Part shown: in pieces, positions 1-12,837 of the stretch
Layout of the letters: each line of letters opens with the position of its first letter
How positions within the stretch are numbered: position 1 is the first letter of the stretch
From: Lutjanus erythropterus
Taxonomy: Eukaryota > Chordata > Actinopteri > Lutjaniformes > Lutjanidae
Direction: 5' to 3'
Length of the DNA: 64,000 bases
NCBI GenBank assembly: GCA_020091685.1
Contig: CM034597.1
Location: forward strand, 32,454,801-32,518,800
Made by a program: the position numbers and the translations under genes
The notes under the pieces: model-generated
Told to the model about the DNA's origin: nothing
What the model saw: only the letters and a program-made list of their open reading frames with translations
The model's database searches: none

Positions 1-893
1 CAACAGGCTAAAAAGTTGGGAATCTGCGTAAAACGTAAATAAAAACACAATGCAATGATGTGAGAATGCTTTTTGACCTATATTCAATTAAATAAAGCTC
101 AAAGTAAAATATTTAATCCTCAAACTGATAAACTTACTCTTTTTTTTTGTCCATTTATACGGTTATTAATTCCACATATTTATTATGTCTCTTACCATTT
201 TTCATTGCCAACAATGACAGATAAAGAGGATACTAAAATTATCTGACTATAAAGAAAGATTTCAGCCATAAGTCTTATGATAGCTGAGATCTTAAGAAAT
301 GTCTGAAATGACTGATCAAACCATATAACAATATAAGCATTCCTAAGTTTATAACCTTTATATTTGGCAAAGCTGTGTGAGGGAGGACCTTTTCTTACTA
401 AGCAGAGATCAAACAGGAGTCTATGTAAACATTTGGTTTCCACATGTGGACTTTTTCCAGCCAAACTGCCCAGACTCATCACCTGACATTCTCTGAACTC
501 CCTCTTCTTCTATCATCAAAGCAAAAATACAAAAATACCACTGCTATGTGGCACATCATTCATTGTGGATGAAATAACTATATTTTAATTTGATCTTTTA
601 TTTATGGATCTACTTCACGACAAAATTATTTTAGGTGAACAAGTCAACAGCTTGAGGCCAGGCACAGTTTTGAGATTCTGAGACAGTCGCTTAGGTAGTT
701 AAACAGCTTGTGAGCTTTCTAAATGATGTGGTATTAAGTTATTTAGTACTCTGGACATGTGGTGTTGTTTCACTCCTACAAGGTCTGCAGCTCCCAGCCC
801 TGCAGCTCCAGCTCTGAATTGGTGTGTGGCCTCAAGTAATAGTAGTGTGTGTATGTGAAAGTGTGTATGTGCTCTGGAGACAAATACAGATTT

Positions 894-914
894 TGTGTGT
901 GTGTGTGCGTGTGT
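894..914. repeat. (TG)n microsatellite
   Basis: A short TG dinucleotide run with one C interruption, preceded from about 840 by scattered TGTG motifs. It lies about 220 bases from a CA run on the same strand, so the two are inverted with respect to each other. Confidence 0.9.
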
Positions 915-1133
915 TTCTTTTTTCAAATTGGATGACAGCCTTGTGTGTATGTGGATAGCTGTGTTTGCCTAGAACTTTTTGAGCGCGGCTAAATAAAGGT
1001 GTTCTGGCTGCCAGTATGATGTGTGTGGGTGGGTATATGTGCTTGATCCAGGGGATTGTGATACACTCCTGACTGAGCTGGTCTGCCGGTTTTGCCCCGA
1101 GGCTGCGGCTCTCTGGCAGGTGGAATGTAAAAT

Positions 1134-1170
1134 GCACACACGCACACACACACAAACACACACACACACA
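1134..1170. repeat. (CA)n microsatellite, interrupted
   Basis: A CA dinucleotide run with CG and AA interruptions, complementary to the TG run at 894-914. The repeat-encoded reading frames around it are low-complexity and not genes. Confidence 0.9.
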
Positions 1171-3398
1171 AGAAGAAACAGAGCAGAGAGATGTACACCT
1201 GTAGATGAGTGAGCTCTGCTGCTGTTGTACTGTGCATGACCAGTGTTTACATGGATACCTCCTGCAGCAGCCAACACTTTGTTTGCATACTTGGTTTGTT
1301 CTTATGGGTGAGTGAGCTTTGCACAAACTCGCTAGCATGCACAGAAGGAGGAAAGCTGCATACTCATAACTATAGACTATAGACATTGTTAACAATAGTG
1401 ACTTCTAAATGATTTTATATTGAATTTTCAGTTGCAGTGCCTTGCTATTTAATATGTAAATTGGCATTACAACAAATACTATTTATTTTGTTTTGACGGT
1501 GTGATATCCATTGAATATTGACTTCATGACAATGAGATGCCACAAAAGACACTAAAAAAGGATTTCACAGGTAAAATTGGCAGACTTGAAAGGTTTGGTG
1601 CTCTGCAGTCGATATGGTTCACTGGACTGGCGGCCGGGATGGCGTTCTTGTGTGCATGCAGGGAGACCAAACAACAAACAGAGACCTGCTTAGAGCTGTT
1701 ACAATAACTGCATTACCACGGTCATGTGAAGAAATAAATTACAAAGTAATTCACTATTTAATATTTTAACAGGCAAAATAGGATTTATACAAAAAAACTG
1801 CAAATGAAATATCAATCCATCAACAAATATCTCAAATTAAAAAGGGATTTACAAAAAACATAACACTGAATAAGTACATCATTTAAAAATACATTAATGA
1901 ATTCATGAATAAATGATTAAATTTAAAACAGTGCTTCAAAATGGAGTTCAAAAAGTAAATAACTGGATTAACAAACTAAATTAAAAGTATTGACTAATGA
2001 ATACTTCAGTTGTAATTTTTCAAACTTCCTCTTTTTATTTGCCATTAAAAAAACAAATAATTAATTACTTTTTAATTTGATATATTAATTTATAGATTTT
2101 TAATTCCTATATGTATTGTGGCATTAACTAATAAATGACCTATTACTGATTCTGTGACATTGCAGTGCATTAAAAGTCGAGATGTCACATGACATGGGAC
2201 AAGCGATCCAGCAATGGCACTTTTTGTCATGTTTCTTAAAATTGTGTTTATGTACTACCAATCTGAAACATGAAATACAATTTTCGTTTATTTTAAACAA
2301 CATAGTAAGGAAACATTTTCAGTAATGCATCTGAGGGTCACAAAATGTTCATTATGAATGTACCTGCAATTCATTTTTTCCTACATTGTCCAGTTGTGGC
2401 AACTCAAGCATGATCATTTTAGGGAGTTTAGAAAAATCACTGTCCAAAAATATATTAAAGGAAACCACTGACAAAGGTTTTTTAGGAAACAGAGTCCTCA
2501 GTCCTGGCGACCGCCCTTTTAAGGTTATTCCCCTGCTGCCTGACTACAGTATGATCCAACTTTCTTTGTTCCCGTTGCATTGCAGGTCCTGTTCAGCAAG
2601 GACTTTAGAACTTAGAAAATGTCCACAGAAGGACATTGTAATTGGATGGCATTGTGGCTCAATTAATCAAAACATGTATCCCATTTAGAGGAACAGTCTC
2701 CCCATCTGTGGCTGTTCCCAGGTTGGTCTCTCCAGTCTGTCACAGTGACTCTCAGGCCCAGCTACACAATGACTCACCGACTAGTTCACTCTGTATCCAG
2801 GTTAGAAAACATCACTGCAAAGATCATTGGACCAAGTATTTTTAAAATAAAGCAGTTTTTTACAGTATGTTTCACCTGACTGGGTAAACAAATACTTGCT
2901 GTGCAATATTCATTATATGTAACGAAAGAAAAACAAATAGATGCCAAGGCTTGATTTAAACATCCATTTCACATATTCGAGTATCTGATGACTCGTGACC
3001 ATCCAGGGTTTCTGCCGATGTATGCGCGAATAAAAAGAAACAGATGATATGTGTGCAGCCAAGGAGTCAAGGAGACACATTCTCTGATGGATAATTGAAT
3101 TACTTCTCTGGTGCAAACTATGGCAGACTTGATTTTTAATTGTTAAGATATCATTTTCCTCACTCTAATGGAAAACATACAAAAGAGATGAGTGTATGGT
3201 GGTGTACTTCATCTCTAGAGATGCCACTCACTCAGGTTGTGAGTCAGGCTCTATTCAAAAAACTATTTTCCAGGGCATTCTCAGTGATAAGAAGTGTAAT
3301 GTGTTTCTTTACTGACAGTTTAATTGTAAAAACAAAGTAGGTGACCCAGTGAGGCAGCCACAGAATCCCAGATACTGGTGTGATTCATATGTACAGCC

Positions 3399-4242
3399 TA
3401 GGGTTGGCTGGTATAAAGGTATTACAGTAAACCAGCATATTAAGAAGTGTCAGTGGTCTAATTTTTAATACCATCATAAATTCACAAGTTCCTCTTTATA
3501 TTTAACTGATACAGAGATGCTGTATTGAGGTGATGTATTGTTGTGTGCCGCATACACAACCAGAGGGCAGCCTGGTGGACAAGGCAGCACAGCTGAGCTG
3601 CATGTCCAAACTATTCCACAAAGGGCCGAGTGGCTGCAAGTTTTCGCTCCAACTAACTAACAGCACACCCAACTCGACTAATCAGCTGTTTAAAAACTGG
3701 AATCAGTTGATTAAAGTCTGGGTCTGGTGTGCTCCCGCTTGGTAGGAACGAAAACCCACAGCCACATGGCCCTTCATGAAATAGTTTGGACATGGCAGAG
3801 TTAAAGGACTCGTAGAAGACTGATGCAGACTGAGTTGCATATCATAGTGAGGGTGTAACTTCAGCGAGCATTAGAGAGGCTGAGGGGTGCACCTATTGCT
3901 GCTTATGGTGGCAGAGAGTGACGGTGAATGCATGCTGAGCAGAAAGAAAGGTGAGAAGTGAAGTTGTCAGTGTGGCAGTGAATGTACAGTTCACCTTTGA
4001 GTCTGTCAGTGAATAAAGGCTCTCAGACCAAAGCAAAGCTCCTCAGTGTGTGTTGTTTCCCAACTGTGAGAATACTGCTGCTATGCCGATCAGTTCTGCC
4101 TGTGTTGAGGAATAAATATGTGCAGTAGAGTCGAATTAAGCCATTTTACACATTTTACACAAATTCCGTCATGACACCGTCTGCCAAGGTAAAATGTCAG
4201 GAAGGTATAAAGATATGAAAAAATACATACTGCCCAAGCCTT
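3399..4242. mobile_element. hAT-like non-autonomous element with 8-bp target duplication
   Basis: The left end TAGGGTTGGCTGGTATA and the reverse complement of the right end AAGGCTTGGGCAGTATG are imperfect terminal inverted repeats (11 of 17). The element is flanked by GTACAGCC (3391-3398) and GTACAGGC (4243-4250), a 7/8 match as expected for the 8-bp target duplication of hAT transposons. There is no transposase frame inside. A palindromic element at 3601-3794 sits within it, so this copy is the older insertion. The ends resemble a GGTAT-rich repeat I have seen in teleost genomes; the class assignment is inference from end structure and duplication length. Confidence 0.68.
3601..3794. mobile_element. 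palindromic (fold-back) short element nested in 3399-4242
   Basis: The outer ends CATGTCCAAAC (3601) and GTTTGGACATG (to 3794) are exact inverted repeats. The homology continues inwards through GGGCCGAGTGGCTGCA / GCCACATGGCCC, the GTTTTCG / CGAAAAC step and the GCACACCC / GGTGTGC step. Each arm is about 90 bases, meeting near 3690-3702. Such whole-length palindromes are common short interspersed elements in teleosts. Transcribed, it would fold into one long imperfect hairpin. Confidence 0.72.
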
Positions 4243-5014
4243 GTACAGGCTTTATATCTCAGTGCTTTCTGAATCTTAGCAGGCAACTGTTCTGAATTCT
4301 TCTTACTGCAACTACCTTATGTTTCTCTTTCTCCATCTTTCTCCTTCAAAGGTCTTCAGCATTATTTAAAAGAAAACACTCTAAAAGCAAATTGGATGCT
4401 GGAAAACAAAGAGTGACCTTTACTTTGTTCGAGAATCAGATGTTCAGCCGTGAACCATATTTGAATAATTTCTATAATCAGAGAGCTACTACTGCACTAG
4501 TAGAGGCTTGTTAAGAAAATGCACAGCTTAAAATAGTTCTGCACGTAATGGACAAAGAAATGTTCTTTGGACATTACCAGTAATATTCAAAATTGCTGTT
4601 GTTTTGTATGATTAAGCAGTAATCTGCTGCAAATTGCTTTAATCGTGCACCACTGGCAGGGTCATGCCTATTCACAGGTTGCACGTGGCTGCAAAGTAAC
4701 CTAATTTACCCGTGCATTCAAACAAAGCCCTAATCCAAAGGACACATGATGCTCCTGTTCAAACCGAAGAGCAGCTGTGTGCATCACTGACAACGAAAGA
4801 GCATGAGAGCTCAGACATGCAGCAGCGTTGCATCCCTCTCTGCCATGCAACATTAAAGGCCCTTCCAGACAGAAAACACTTGTCGTCGCGGCTGCCGCCT
4901 GGTGACATCTGTCTTTTGTATTTTCAATCATCAGCAGCAGCAGGGTGCAAGTCTGCCACCATGGCTCTGATCCTAGCAGCCTGCAGGCCTCTGTTATCCA
5001 TCTAATACAGTATA

Positions 5015-5180
5015 GAGCTCACCACATAGCTAAATGGAGTAGATTGTAGCTTTAAATGGAGGAAATGGTCAGCATCATTACACAATTAATATAGTAACTA
5101 TCAGACACTGTTTACTGCCTCAGACCATCCTCAGACTGTGAAGCTGATGTTGCTCCAATACCATTCCTCTTTACTGATCT
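5015..5180 (+). repeat. dispersed repeat of unknown class, copy 1
   Basis: This block aligns by eye with 33588-33770 over about 160 bases. The shared landmarks are CTGTTTACTG, CTCAGACCA and TGATGTTGCTCCA (TTAATGTTGCTCCA in the other copy), in the same order and spacing. The other end of the unit may be at 5620-5670, where AAGTTTGGGAACCACTGA resembles the end of a common teleost repeat, which would give a unit of about 650 bases. Its class is unknown to me. Confidence 0.5.
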
Positions 5181-7123
5181 GTGTGTCTGCAGGTCAGGAC
5201 GCGCATCATTCAGGGAATTCAGTAAAGCAACCTTTTCATTTGGGACGTCTGCAAACGAGAGAGAGATGACTTTTTTGGAGGATTAAGATAAACAGAGATA
5301 AACTGTAACTGTTTAGCTGTAAATTCAGCTAAAATCAGCTCCATAGTTTGCGTGGTTTCCGAGGCCACATGACAAGCTGTGGCGGCAAGTTGAAAAAGAT
5401 GAATCATCACAGTGACGGCAGCACGAAAGAGCCATGCAAGTTCACAAGATCAGCAGTCGTCCTCCCTCTCTCCTTTCTGCCACTGTGTTCGGACTGGTAA
5501 CAATGGAGGCAGTGGCAGGAAAACTACTCACTGTCTGAAAGACCTTTAAGTTTGGAAAAAGTCATTTTAACACAACAGCTTACAAATGTCAAAACCTTTG
5601 ACTTGGGGAGACAGACATTACATCATTTTAAAGCTTCGCAAGGTAAAAAGTTTGGGAACCACTGATTCAGAGGCCTATTTTAGTATCGACAAAGCACAGG
5701 CAGACTGTCTGAGATGATCACTTGTCATCTAAATTGAGTATTTTGTCATTATGTCGGTCCATTGTGTGCTTTGTGCCTACACTGTGCTCCAGCGCTGATG
5801 AGTGTTTGATTCATTCATATTATGTCACTTCTACAGAATGGAGCTGTTGTATATTATGGTGTTGCCCGGGGTCCTTATGGTAATTCTCAGTATTTTGAAT
5901 TGTGCAAAACAATAGTGAAGCCTACGAGTCCAAAAAGAGGACTTCACTTATACTGGTCATTATTGGCCCTTCTCATCTTGGAGTGTTTGTCACTCAAGAG
6001 GATCACACTAGCTTGCAACGTGACATCATGGCCATTCGAGAGCCGCCGCAGTTCTCTTCATCTGTGTCATCTTCAGTATAATTTTCTTTTACAAGACATA
6101 TTTTGATGTGAGCAATCATGCTTGATTCTACTTGAGTTGTCTTTTTATTTCTTTTAATTTAATTAAACTTTGGTTTACATTAAGCTGAATCAACACAGTA
6201 CTGAATTAAGCCCATCTTTAACTCTTAATTGTTCAACCGTTCATTTTCCAATCATTGCAAATTCTCACCAGTCTGGCTTTTGATATGACGGTCAGTTTGA
6301 GGAAAGCGGCAGCGCCTGATTAATTGGTGGAAAAATTAAGGATTCAACTATTGGATGGCTGGAAGGACTTCTGGCATGTCAGAAATTCTGGTTGGCTGTC
6401 TTGCAGCTGGAAAAGTTTCACGCTCCGATGCCCCAGATAGCTTCTGTCAAAAGATATGTTATTAACTGTGATGAACTTGTGTTAATATTACTGGAGTACG
6501 ATTTTGTGTGTGTACTCTTGACTGAGATTGTGCTGTGATATGAATAAAGCTATATTTCGCTGCAAAACAGACATACGTTCAAAGCAGAACTGCATAAAGT
6601 AGTCCCCTGTCTCACTTGGAAGTTAGTCAGACGTGCTTTTCACTTGTCTATTTCTAGTCTACATCCAACAAATATTTTAAGTCATCTGGTGACCTGCGGG
6701 GCGCATTTTTTTTTCCCGGGATGGCAAAGTCAAGACCTGTGGACATGACTCTCTTTGGGAAAAGTTTCACGCACAGGACAAGAGAAATGGTCGTGTAAAT
6801 GAGGAGCATAGATATGAAACTGTAGATAAGACGTTTCTTAATAACTTGACATTCTTATCTATGATGAGGAGACCACTAGTGATGATCACAGCAGCCTCTC
6901 CTAAGGTTAGACAATATCATCATGTTTCTGATGAAGTTTGAAGCTGTTATTTTTATGTTATATATATTCATATATTTAGGTATACTTAAAATTGTTAACA
7001 ATTAATATGTTGCTCAATTTCAAATTTGTCTTAGCAATTAAAAAAAAAGCTGTTCTTGCATCTCAGTGACCATAATTTTGTGCTTCTTGATTTTAAAAAG
7101 TATCTGTTCAGGCACCGGTACCA

Positions 7124-7194
7124 TTTTAAATGTATCCTTATAGCACCGCTGTCAAAATGCACAATGCACAAGGTTTAAATGGGATACATTTAAA
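7124..7194. repeat. 13-bp perfect inverted repeat
   Basis: TTTAAATGTATCC (7125-7137) is repeated in inverse orientation as GGATACATTTAAA (7182-7194) with a 44-base spacer containing GCACCG. It may be a remnant of a short transposon; nothing else identifies it. Confidence 0.45.
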
Positions 7195-8674
7195 GTGTCA
7201 ATCCAGTCTAATTAAATTTTTCATTTGGTTCAGTTCAATGTCTTTTGGTTTTTAATGTGTTGCCTTATGCTAAGGACTTTGTCACTTAGTGATCTGCGTG
7301 ATCATTGCTTTCAGCAGTGGTGATATTCAGATGGGAGGTGAAGTCAGACAGTTACATCTACATCAACAGCGCCCTCAGCGTCGTCTTCTTTGACAGATTT
7401 GACGTTGTTCGAGCAGGTGGCGATGACAGTATAAATGCTTTAACAGCTATGGTGCAGCATGGGACTGTATGTTGAAAAGTTGTCAAACGTCTTCTGGTTT
7501 GCTTGTTTATGTCCATGAGGACTGCTTTATAGGACAGTATATAAATCATTCAAGTGTGTACCGCACTGACTGTGTGAGAGAATTATGTATGAGTGGTAAG
7601 TTGTTTCTGTCTGTTTCTGAGAAGCACTTCTTGCATATTCTAGTGCATATGTGAATGTTTTCACACATATACTTTAATGTTCTTCACAGTTTTAGACCCT
7701 CAGAGTTATCACTGGGTTACGTCAGACTTACTATTGTGGGATTTGGTGGAATATCACCACAAGCGTCCTCAGACATGTTTACAAGTAAATGTGTAAATGC
7801 GATTGAGTGTGATCGCTGCCATGTCACCCCTGCCAGCCGGCGCTGATGTTGCATACGGGGTGGTGGACAGCCTTGGTGGCTGCGAGCCAGGAACCCCAGC
7901 TTGTGAGCAGCTGAAGATGAAAAGGAACCCACTGAAGAAATAAAAGGCGCTCAGCTAAATCCTCCCAAATGATTTCGACACGCGGCGTCCAGCCCGCTGT
8001 GAATCTAAAAAAACACACACAGGAGCTTTTAAAACAGTCGAGGGTCTTTGATGTGCATTTTGCTCCCCGCTTTTGAAAAGCAAGATGTGAATATTTATCA
8101 CTTGAGCTTATGGAGAGCATTAATTCAAACGAATCACCAAAAGGTTACATTCACACTATGTTTTCTCACATGGGGATTCCGAGTGGCCCTCTAATTTACA
8201 CTTTAATGATATAACGGTGACGCACATGCTAAATCTTTCCCACATTTACATTTACAGACTAATCTCTTCTCCATTGTAACTAGACAGCACCCTGCACAGA
8301 GTCACTTTTCAAATAAAATTACACGATGCCCAAGCTGAGAGATACAAACTGCACTCCTTGCATATTGATAACAAATTAACTTCCAGTGTATCACAACTCT
8401 GATAGAAGCCAAGGACAGCGATATGACTGTACTGCCTCAACTGTTTGGTTATGAACTGACCTGTGGGAAACTCAGAGCTGGAGCATAACATGTATTCATG
8501 TAAGAATGTAGCCCATTATTAATTCAATTTAATCAGTCAAGGCCGCCAGAGGACACACTGACTGATAATAGAACAAGGTCAAGAGACTGCTGCTCTCATC
8601 TGGTATGAGTCAGGGTTTTCCACAGCTGTTCACAGCAGCAGTGGGCAACTTCTACTGTATTAACACCTGCTTCT

Positions 8675-8745
8675 GGTAGGGCTGGGTACTGATACCCTGC
8701 TGTGTTTCGAAATTGGCTCCAAAAACTTCCTCACAGCCAGGTTTA
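8675..8745 (+). repeat. possible end of a TAGGGCTGGGTA-type element
   Basis: TAGGGCTGGGTACTGATACC resembles the 5' terminus of hAT-like fish elements. A matching right end was not found downstream, so this is at best a truncated copy. Confidence 0.3.
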
Positions 8746-9189
8746 TCTAACATTAACACAAACACTCACGTGCCAAGTATGCATGTCGAGACAATACACA
8801 AATCCCTCATTGTGTTTCCACTGACAGTGTTTTCTCGCTGAGCCGCAGCTGATATATACGTCCTGGTATTCCCATCTCCTGTAGGCTTATTGCTGTGATA
8901 AAACGCCACCAAGAAACCTACACGTGACTGTCAGGATGTATCCCTTTCATGTGGCTCAGTAAAGAAACAATGCGACCAATAACTCTTTCAAAGCATATTC
9001 AATTTTTGTGAGGAACTTTGTCCTAATATTTTTCCATTTGCTACAGTGCAGCAGTAAATGCTGCCCTGTCTCCACTTGTCTCTGTGGACACGGTTGACAC
9101 AGCCTGTCCTGTCTTAGAAAGCCAGGTCTGCCTGTGTCGGCCAGTCTCTACGGCCATCATCACTGAGTCTGTGCGAAGTTAATGTATGT

Positions 9190-9350
9190 GAATCATTGTG
9201 TTTTCATTAACTTAGAGTGAGCAGTTCATAAATTATTCACAAAGGGTGTGGGTCATCTTTCATGGAAGTCACCATGTTGCACTGCAATGTTTCCATAGTA
9301 GCCCAGAACGGACAAACCAAACACTGCGTCTAGATACGGCCAGTATTTTG
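9190..9350 (+). mobile_element. fragment of the TTAAAGGGTCCAGTGTGTA element family
   Basis: Internal fragment without termini. It shares the core CCAGAACGGACAAACCAAAC and the upstream CATGTTGCACTGC and CTTAGAGTGAGC segments with the full-length copy at 42328-42661. It appears truncated on both sides. Confidence 0.72.
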
Positions 9351-9479
9351 AAATATCTTGCAGTTGAGTAAACTTTCATGGCAAGTCACTGCAACAGATT
9401 TTTGCGTATTGAAAGTTTTGAAAAAAGTTTTGCCAACCACTAATGTTACATATAATTAACTTTTCTACCTTAGATTCGC

Positions 9480-9787
9480 TTTAATATTTGAGTTTTAGAA
9501 AGCCAAAAGATAGTAGCTTCATAAAATTAATGAGTATACTTGTTTAAAGTGAATAATGTATAGCATTTTCCAATTCAAACTACTTAATTTTCAAGCCCCC
9601 AAAGATTAATAAATAAGGCTCACAACTCACTAAGAAAAAATGTTGAAACAAAGAGTTTTGAGTTTCTAAAACTGAAAGATTCAAGTTTATTTAAGGAAGA
9701 AAAGTAAATTATCTCAACTAAAGATTATAGGTGTGTTTAGTTCATTTCAAAACTTTGAGTTTGAGGTTGCCTTTTTTTTTTTTTTTT
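9480..9787. repeat. AAGTT/ACTTAA-rich low-complexity block ending in a T17 tract
   Basis: An AT-rich block with recurrent CAAGTTTA, TTCAAACTACTTAA and TTGAGTTT words, ended by a long T run (9771-9787) and ACAGC. It resembles a degenerate AT-rich interspersed repeat of fish, but I cannot set its borders. Confidence 0.35.
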
Positions 9788-10865
9788 ACAGCATATCTAT
9801 GTCACAAGTGTTACCGACATTTGAGGGATCATTACAAAATGTATGTTTTTATATGTACTCTATATTCTTTATATTATGTTCTGCATAAACAATGTTGGCT
9901 AATGTCAGATTTTTTTCACTCTGTAATATTGGCCCTAATAACAAGCCAAAGATTGTAACCAGGAATCGGCAGTGACTCGGATCAATAATAGTATCAGCAT
10001 TTTTAAAATACAAACAAAACCTAAGCCACTGACATCAGAAGAAATTTAAGCACTTATATCAAAAAATTAAACTTTAAAGTAAGATTGAGCGATGTCTATC
10101 AAATTAGCATTTGATGATGTCCACAGTGAAACATTGTGGATGATGACATTGTTGCTGGGTCTAAAAGGGTTTTTAACTTACTGGTGTTTAATAAGAAAAT
10201 CATAAGTGGGACGTAGAGCAATGAACTGCAGCAAAAATATTTCCTTTTTTTCCCTCTCCCTTATGTCAAAAATAGCACAAATCTATGGCAACTCTGAGGG
10301 GGCACACTACCTTAAATACAGACGGCTTTTAAATCACGATGTTATGATGGTAAAGGACTCAGTGGTCGATGACTGTCAACCATCACAATGAACAATGACA
10401 TCGGTCAAATCCTACTTTAAAGTTCAGGTATAGAGAGCAGAGATGCTATTTCACACTGCAGAGGCCATCTCGTTAAATGAGTGAGGCTGTGTGGACAATA
10501 ATTTTGTATCTAAGCTGAAAAGAAAAGACAAGACGTCTTCAGGATCTGTCAGACTCAGCTCAGCAGATGACAGCGACTGATCGATGAGGCTTATCCATCG
10601 TACCCTGCTTTTACGCGCCACCCCACCCCTCCCTCCTGCTACCCCAGCCTCCTCCTGTGGGGAAAACTGTGCACAAGGCTAAGGCGAGCGGGAGAAGCTA
10701 AGGAATCTCCAACTAAACAAAATCTCTCAGAATTTCTAAGCTCAGAGATGCTTACACAAACAGCCGGGCAAAATCCATCTTTCTGACAGAATCATTTCCA
10801 AACCCCGAAGCCCCAACTGGGTTCCTGGATGCACTTCTGAGCTGTGCCCGCCTGGGAGTACGAGT

Positions 10866-11385
10866 GTCAGTGTGTGTGTGTGTGCGCGTGTGTGTGTGTG
10901 TGTGAAGGGTAAGGAGAAAGAGAGGATCACAGAATATGAGCTGGGTGCATCTGTGCCTCTATTGAATATAAGTGTTCCTTACAAGTTATGTCGTGCATCC
11001 TTCACCTTCACCGGTTTGACCAAACTTCTATGTGACTACAAGTATGTGTGTGTCTGCGTGTGTATGTGTGTGTGTACTTGTGTGTCTGTAAGAAAAAGAG
11101 ATTAATGGTGTGGACATCTTAAAGTATTCCTCTCATTTCTCAGACTCTGTCTGAGCCACCAGTTCACACAAGCTACCTCTCAGCACTGCGTGTGTGTGTG
11201 TATGAGAGAGTCTGTCTGTGTGCGTGCATACATGCGTGTGTGTGTACTGACTGTGGTACGAGTTCAAATCAAAGGATTAAATTCCCTGCAGCAAATGGAC
11301 TGAATGAACTGGACCTTCTAGTTACAGTCCAATAAGGTGGAGAGTAGACATGTCACACACACTCAATCTCTCACACACACACACA
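10866..11385. repeat. cluster of four TG/CA microsatellites
   Basis: Interrupted TG runs lie at 10870-10904, 11043-11084 and 11189-11247, and CA runs at 11354-11385, within about 520 bases. The unrelated sequence between them shows that they are separate tracts and not one expanded array. Confidence 0.85.
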
Positions 11386-11499
11386 AATCCTTGTAGTTCT
11401 ATTACAATGAGGGCTCTGCGTTAATTACATTCATTCCGTTTTCCCTAACATCAGCACAAACCTTGTTACGTATCAAGCCACAACAAGTGCCAAAAACTG

Positions 11500-11660
11500 C
11501 AGTTCCCCGAATGGCCACTTGAGGCTGGCTGCAAAAGTGAGTCAATTCCCATAGACCCCCATATTAAAATATTTAACTTAACAGCAGAAATAAACATGTT
11601 TACAGCCTGGTCTCTATGACTAATTTCTCTGTTCATGACAACTGGACTAGATATTATTAA
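11500..11660 (+). repeat. teleost interspersed repeat fragment (GGCCACTTGAGGCTGGCT)
   Basis: The words GAATGGCCACTTGAGGCTGG, GTGAGTCAATTCCCATAGAC, ACAGCAGAAATAAACATG and TTTACAGCCTGGT occur in the order I recall from a widespread teleost repeat. No termini or coding potential are visible, and I do not know its class. Confidence 0.55.
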
Positions 11661-12535
11661 TATTTAAGTTCTCCCATCTCTCTCACATTAAAATAATAAC
11701 AAAAAATGCAGTTTGATGATGTTGTGAAGTAGCATGTGATCTACACTGTTAAACAACCACTACGCCGAAAGAAAATCTGTTTCACACGATGTTACATTTC
11801 CTTCCTTACTCTCTTCCCCAGATGTTATAGCAAGGATACTGAATAACTGAGTATTTGTTTAAAATAATGGAGACAACAAGATGCTAAATGATGTTGCAAG
11901 ATAGTTTGTATAAAAGAATTAAAAATGATTTTTATTTTTGTTAAAACTGGGATGATTACAATAACAGTTTATGGACTTGGTTTCCTCATCATTGCTTCGC
12001 TCATTTATTACATAATTAAAATTATTATATCAAAATACCTTTGTTGCATCTTCTGCTAAATTGGCTTTTCTGAAAATGCAATATTAAAAAGAACTGAAGG
12101 TTTTGTTCAGCCCTTGTCAGAAATTCATTTCTGACTCTACACGTATTCATTTCACAGCTTTTTTTCCCCCATGCTATCAGTTGTTCCCTCCTCTCCGATA
12201 TACTGTATTTATACATCAATACTTCCTAATAACTCTTCCATGTTGCTGAAACCTTTGTGCTGCTCTGTTTTGGAGTGAGTAAAACTTATCATCAGCAAGC
12301 TACAATATCCTTCTCTCTCCAAAATGTCAAGCCCTGCAGTGACAGAGACAAAACATTCTCATTTCCTGTGCCACCACATTGTATTTAATCACGTCTGGAT
12401 TAAAATTTGTTCAGAAAAAAGGCCCAATGAGCCGTAAGGACTGAAGCCATTTCAAAAAGAATTAAAAACAAAAACAAATAGGTGGGCTAAAGAAATGAAA
12501 TTTTATGTACAAAATAAACCTTGAGGGAAGCTCAC

Positions 12536-12594
12536 CTGTAAATGGGATCCTGCATCACCAGCATCTTGCTCTCATCCCACGTCCACTCCTTCTT
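12536..12594 (-). CDS. nos1ap: nos1ap PTB-domain coding exon (probable exon 4)
   Basis: On the minus strand this 59-base exon encodes [19 protein letters not shown] plus two bases (AG) of the next codon. That is the highly conserved core of the NOS1AP/CAPON PTB domain, about residues 91-110 of the mammalian protein. It is preceded by a pyrimidine-rich tract ending in CAG (12595-12597) and followed by donor GTGAGC (12530-12535). It is entered in phase 0 and left in phase 2, which would complete the Arg codon before the IFYVSH segment of the next exon; that exon is not in this window. The PTB domain of this cytosolic adaptor is known to bind partners such as Dexras1 and Scribble, while the protein's C-terminus (absent here) binds the PDZ domain of neuronal NO synthase. 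The identification rests on recalled similarity. I cannot tell whether this is the a or b teleost copy. Confidence 0.94.
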
Positions 12595-12837
12595 CTGTGG
12601 AAACAGACAAAAACAAACTGTTAATGCAGAGAAAACTCAATCTTTTTAAGCTGAAAAAGTACAAACATTAGAGGCCATTAAAAGAGCTGCTGACCTGGCA
12701 ATATTCTTTTTGTGAAATATGACTGTAAATGTATAAATCAATTTGCGGAAGGAGCATGAGGAGGCAGAGACAGAAAATAGTGTATAATTATGATTTGCCA
12801 TATTAATATGAGTGTGAATAGATGAACAAGGCAAGAA

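Larger units (their letters stand above)
1..12535 (-). other. nos1ap: nos1ap intron 4, 5' part (truncated by window edge)
   Basis: This is intronic sequence downstream of the exon at 12536-12594. I looked for the next PTB exon ([21 protein letters not shown] region) in reverse complement and did not find it, so the intron runs past position 1. Recognisable contents are listed separately: GT/CA repeats, a hAT-like element with a fold-back element inside it, a dispersed repeat of unknown class, an element fragment at 9190-9350 and a microsatellite cluster. In 1-840, 1180-3390, 4251-5010, 5680-8670, 9800-10860 and 11670-12525 I see only AT-rich sequence with no convincing gene, RNA or named repeat. 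The stretch 1735-2110 is especially A/T-rich. The open frames here are short, lack splice context and resemble nothing I know. Confidence 0.85.

Noticed and set aside
832..1395. Long minus-strand frame of 187 residues over the GT/CA region
   Set aside because: The residues come largely from dinucleotide repeats and Cys/His-rich low complexity, with no family resemblance or splice context; a chance frame.
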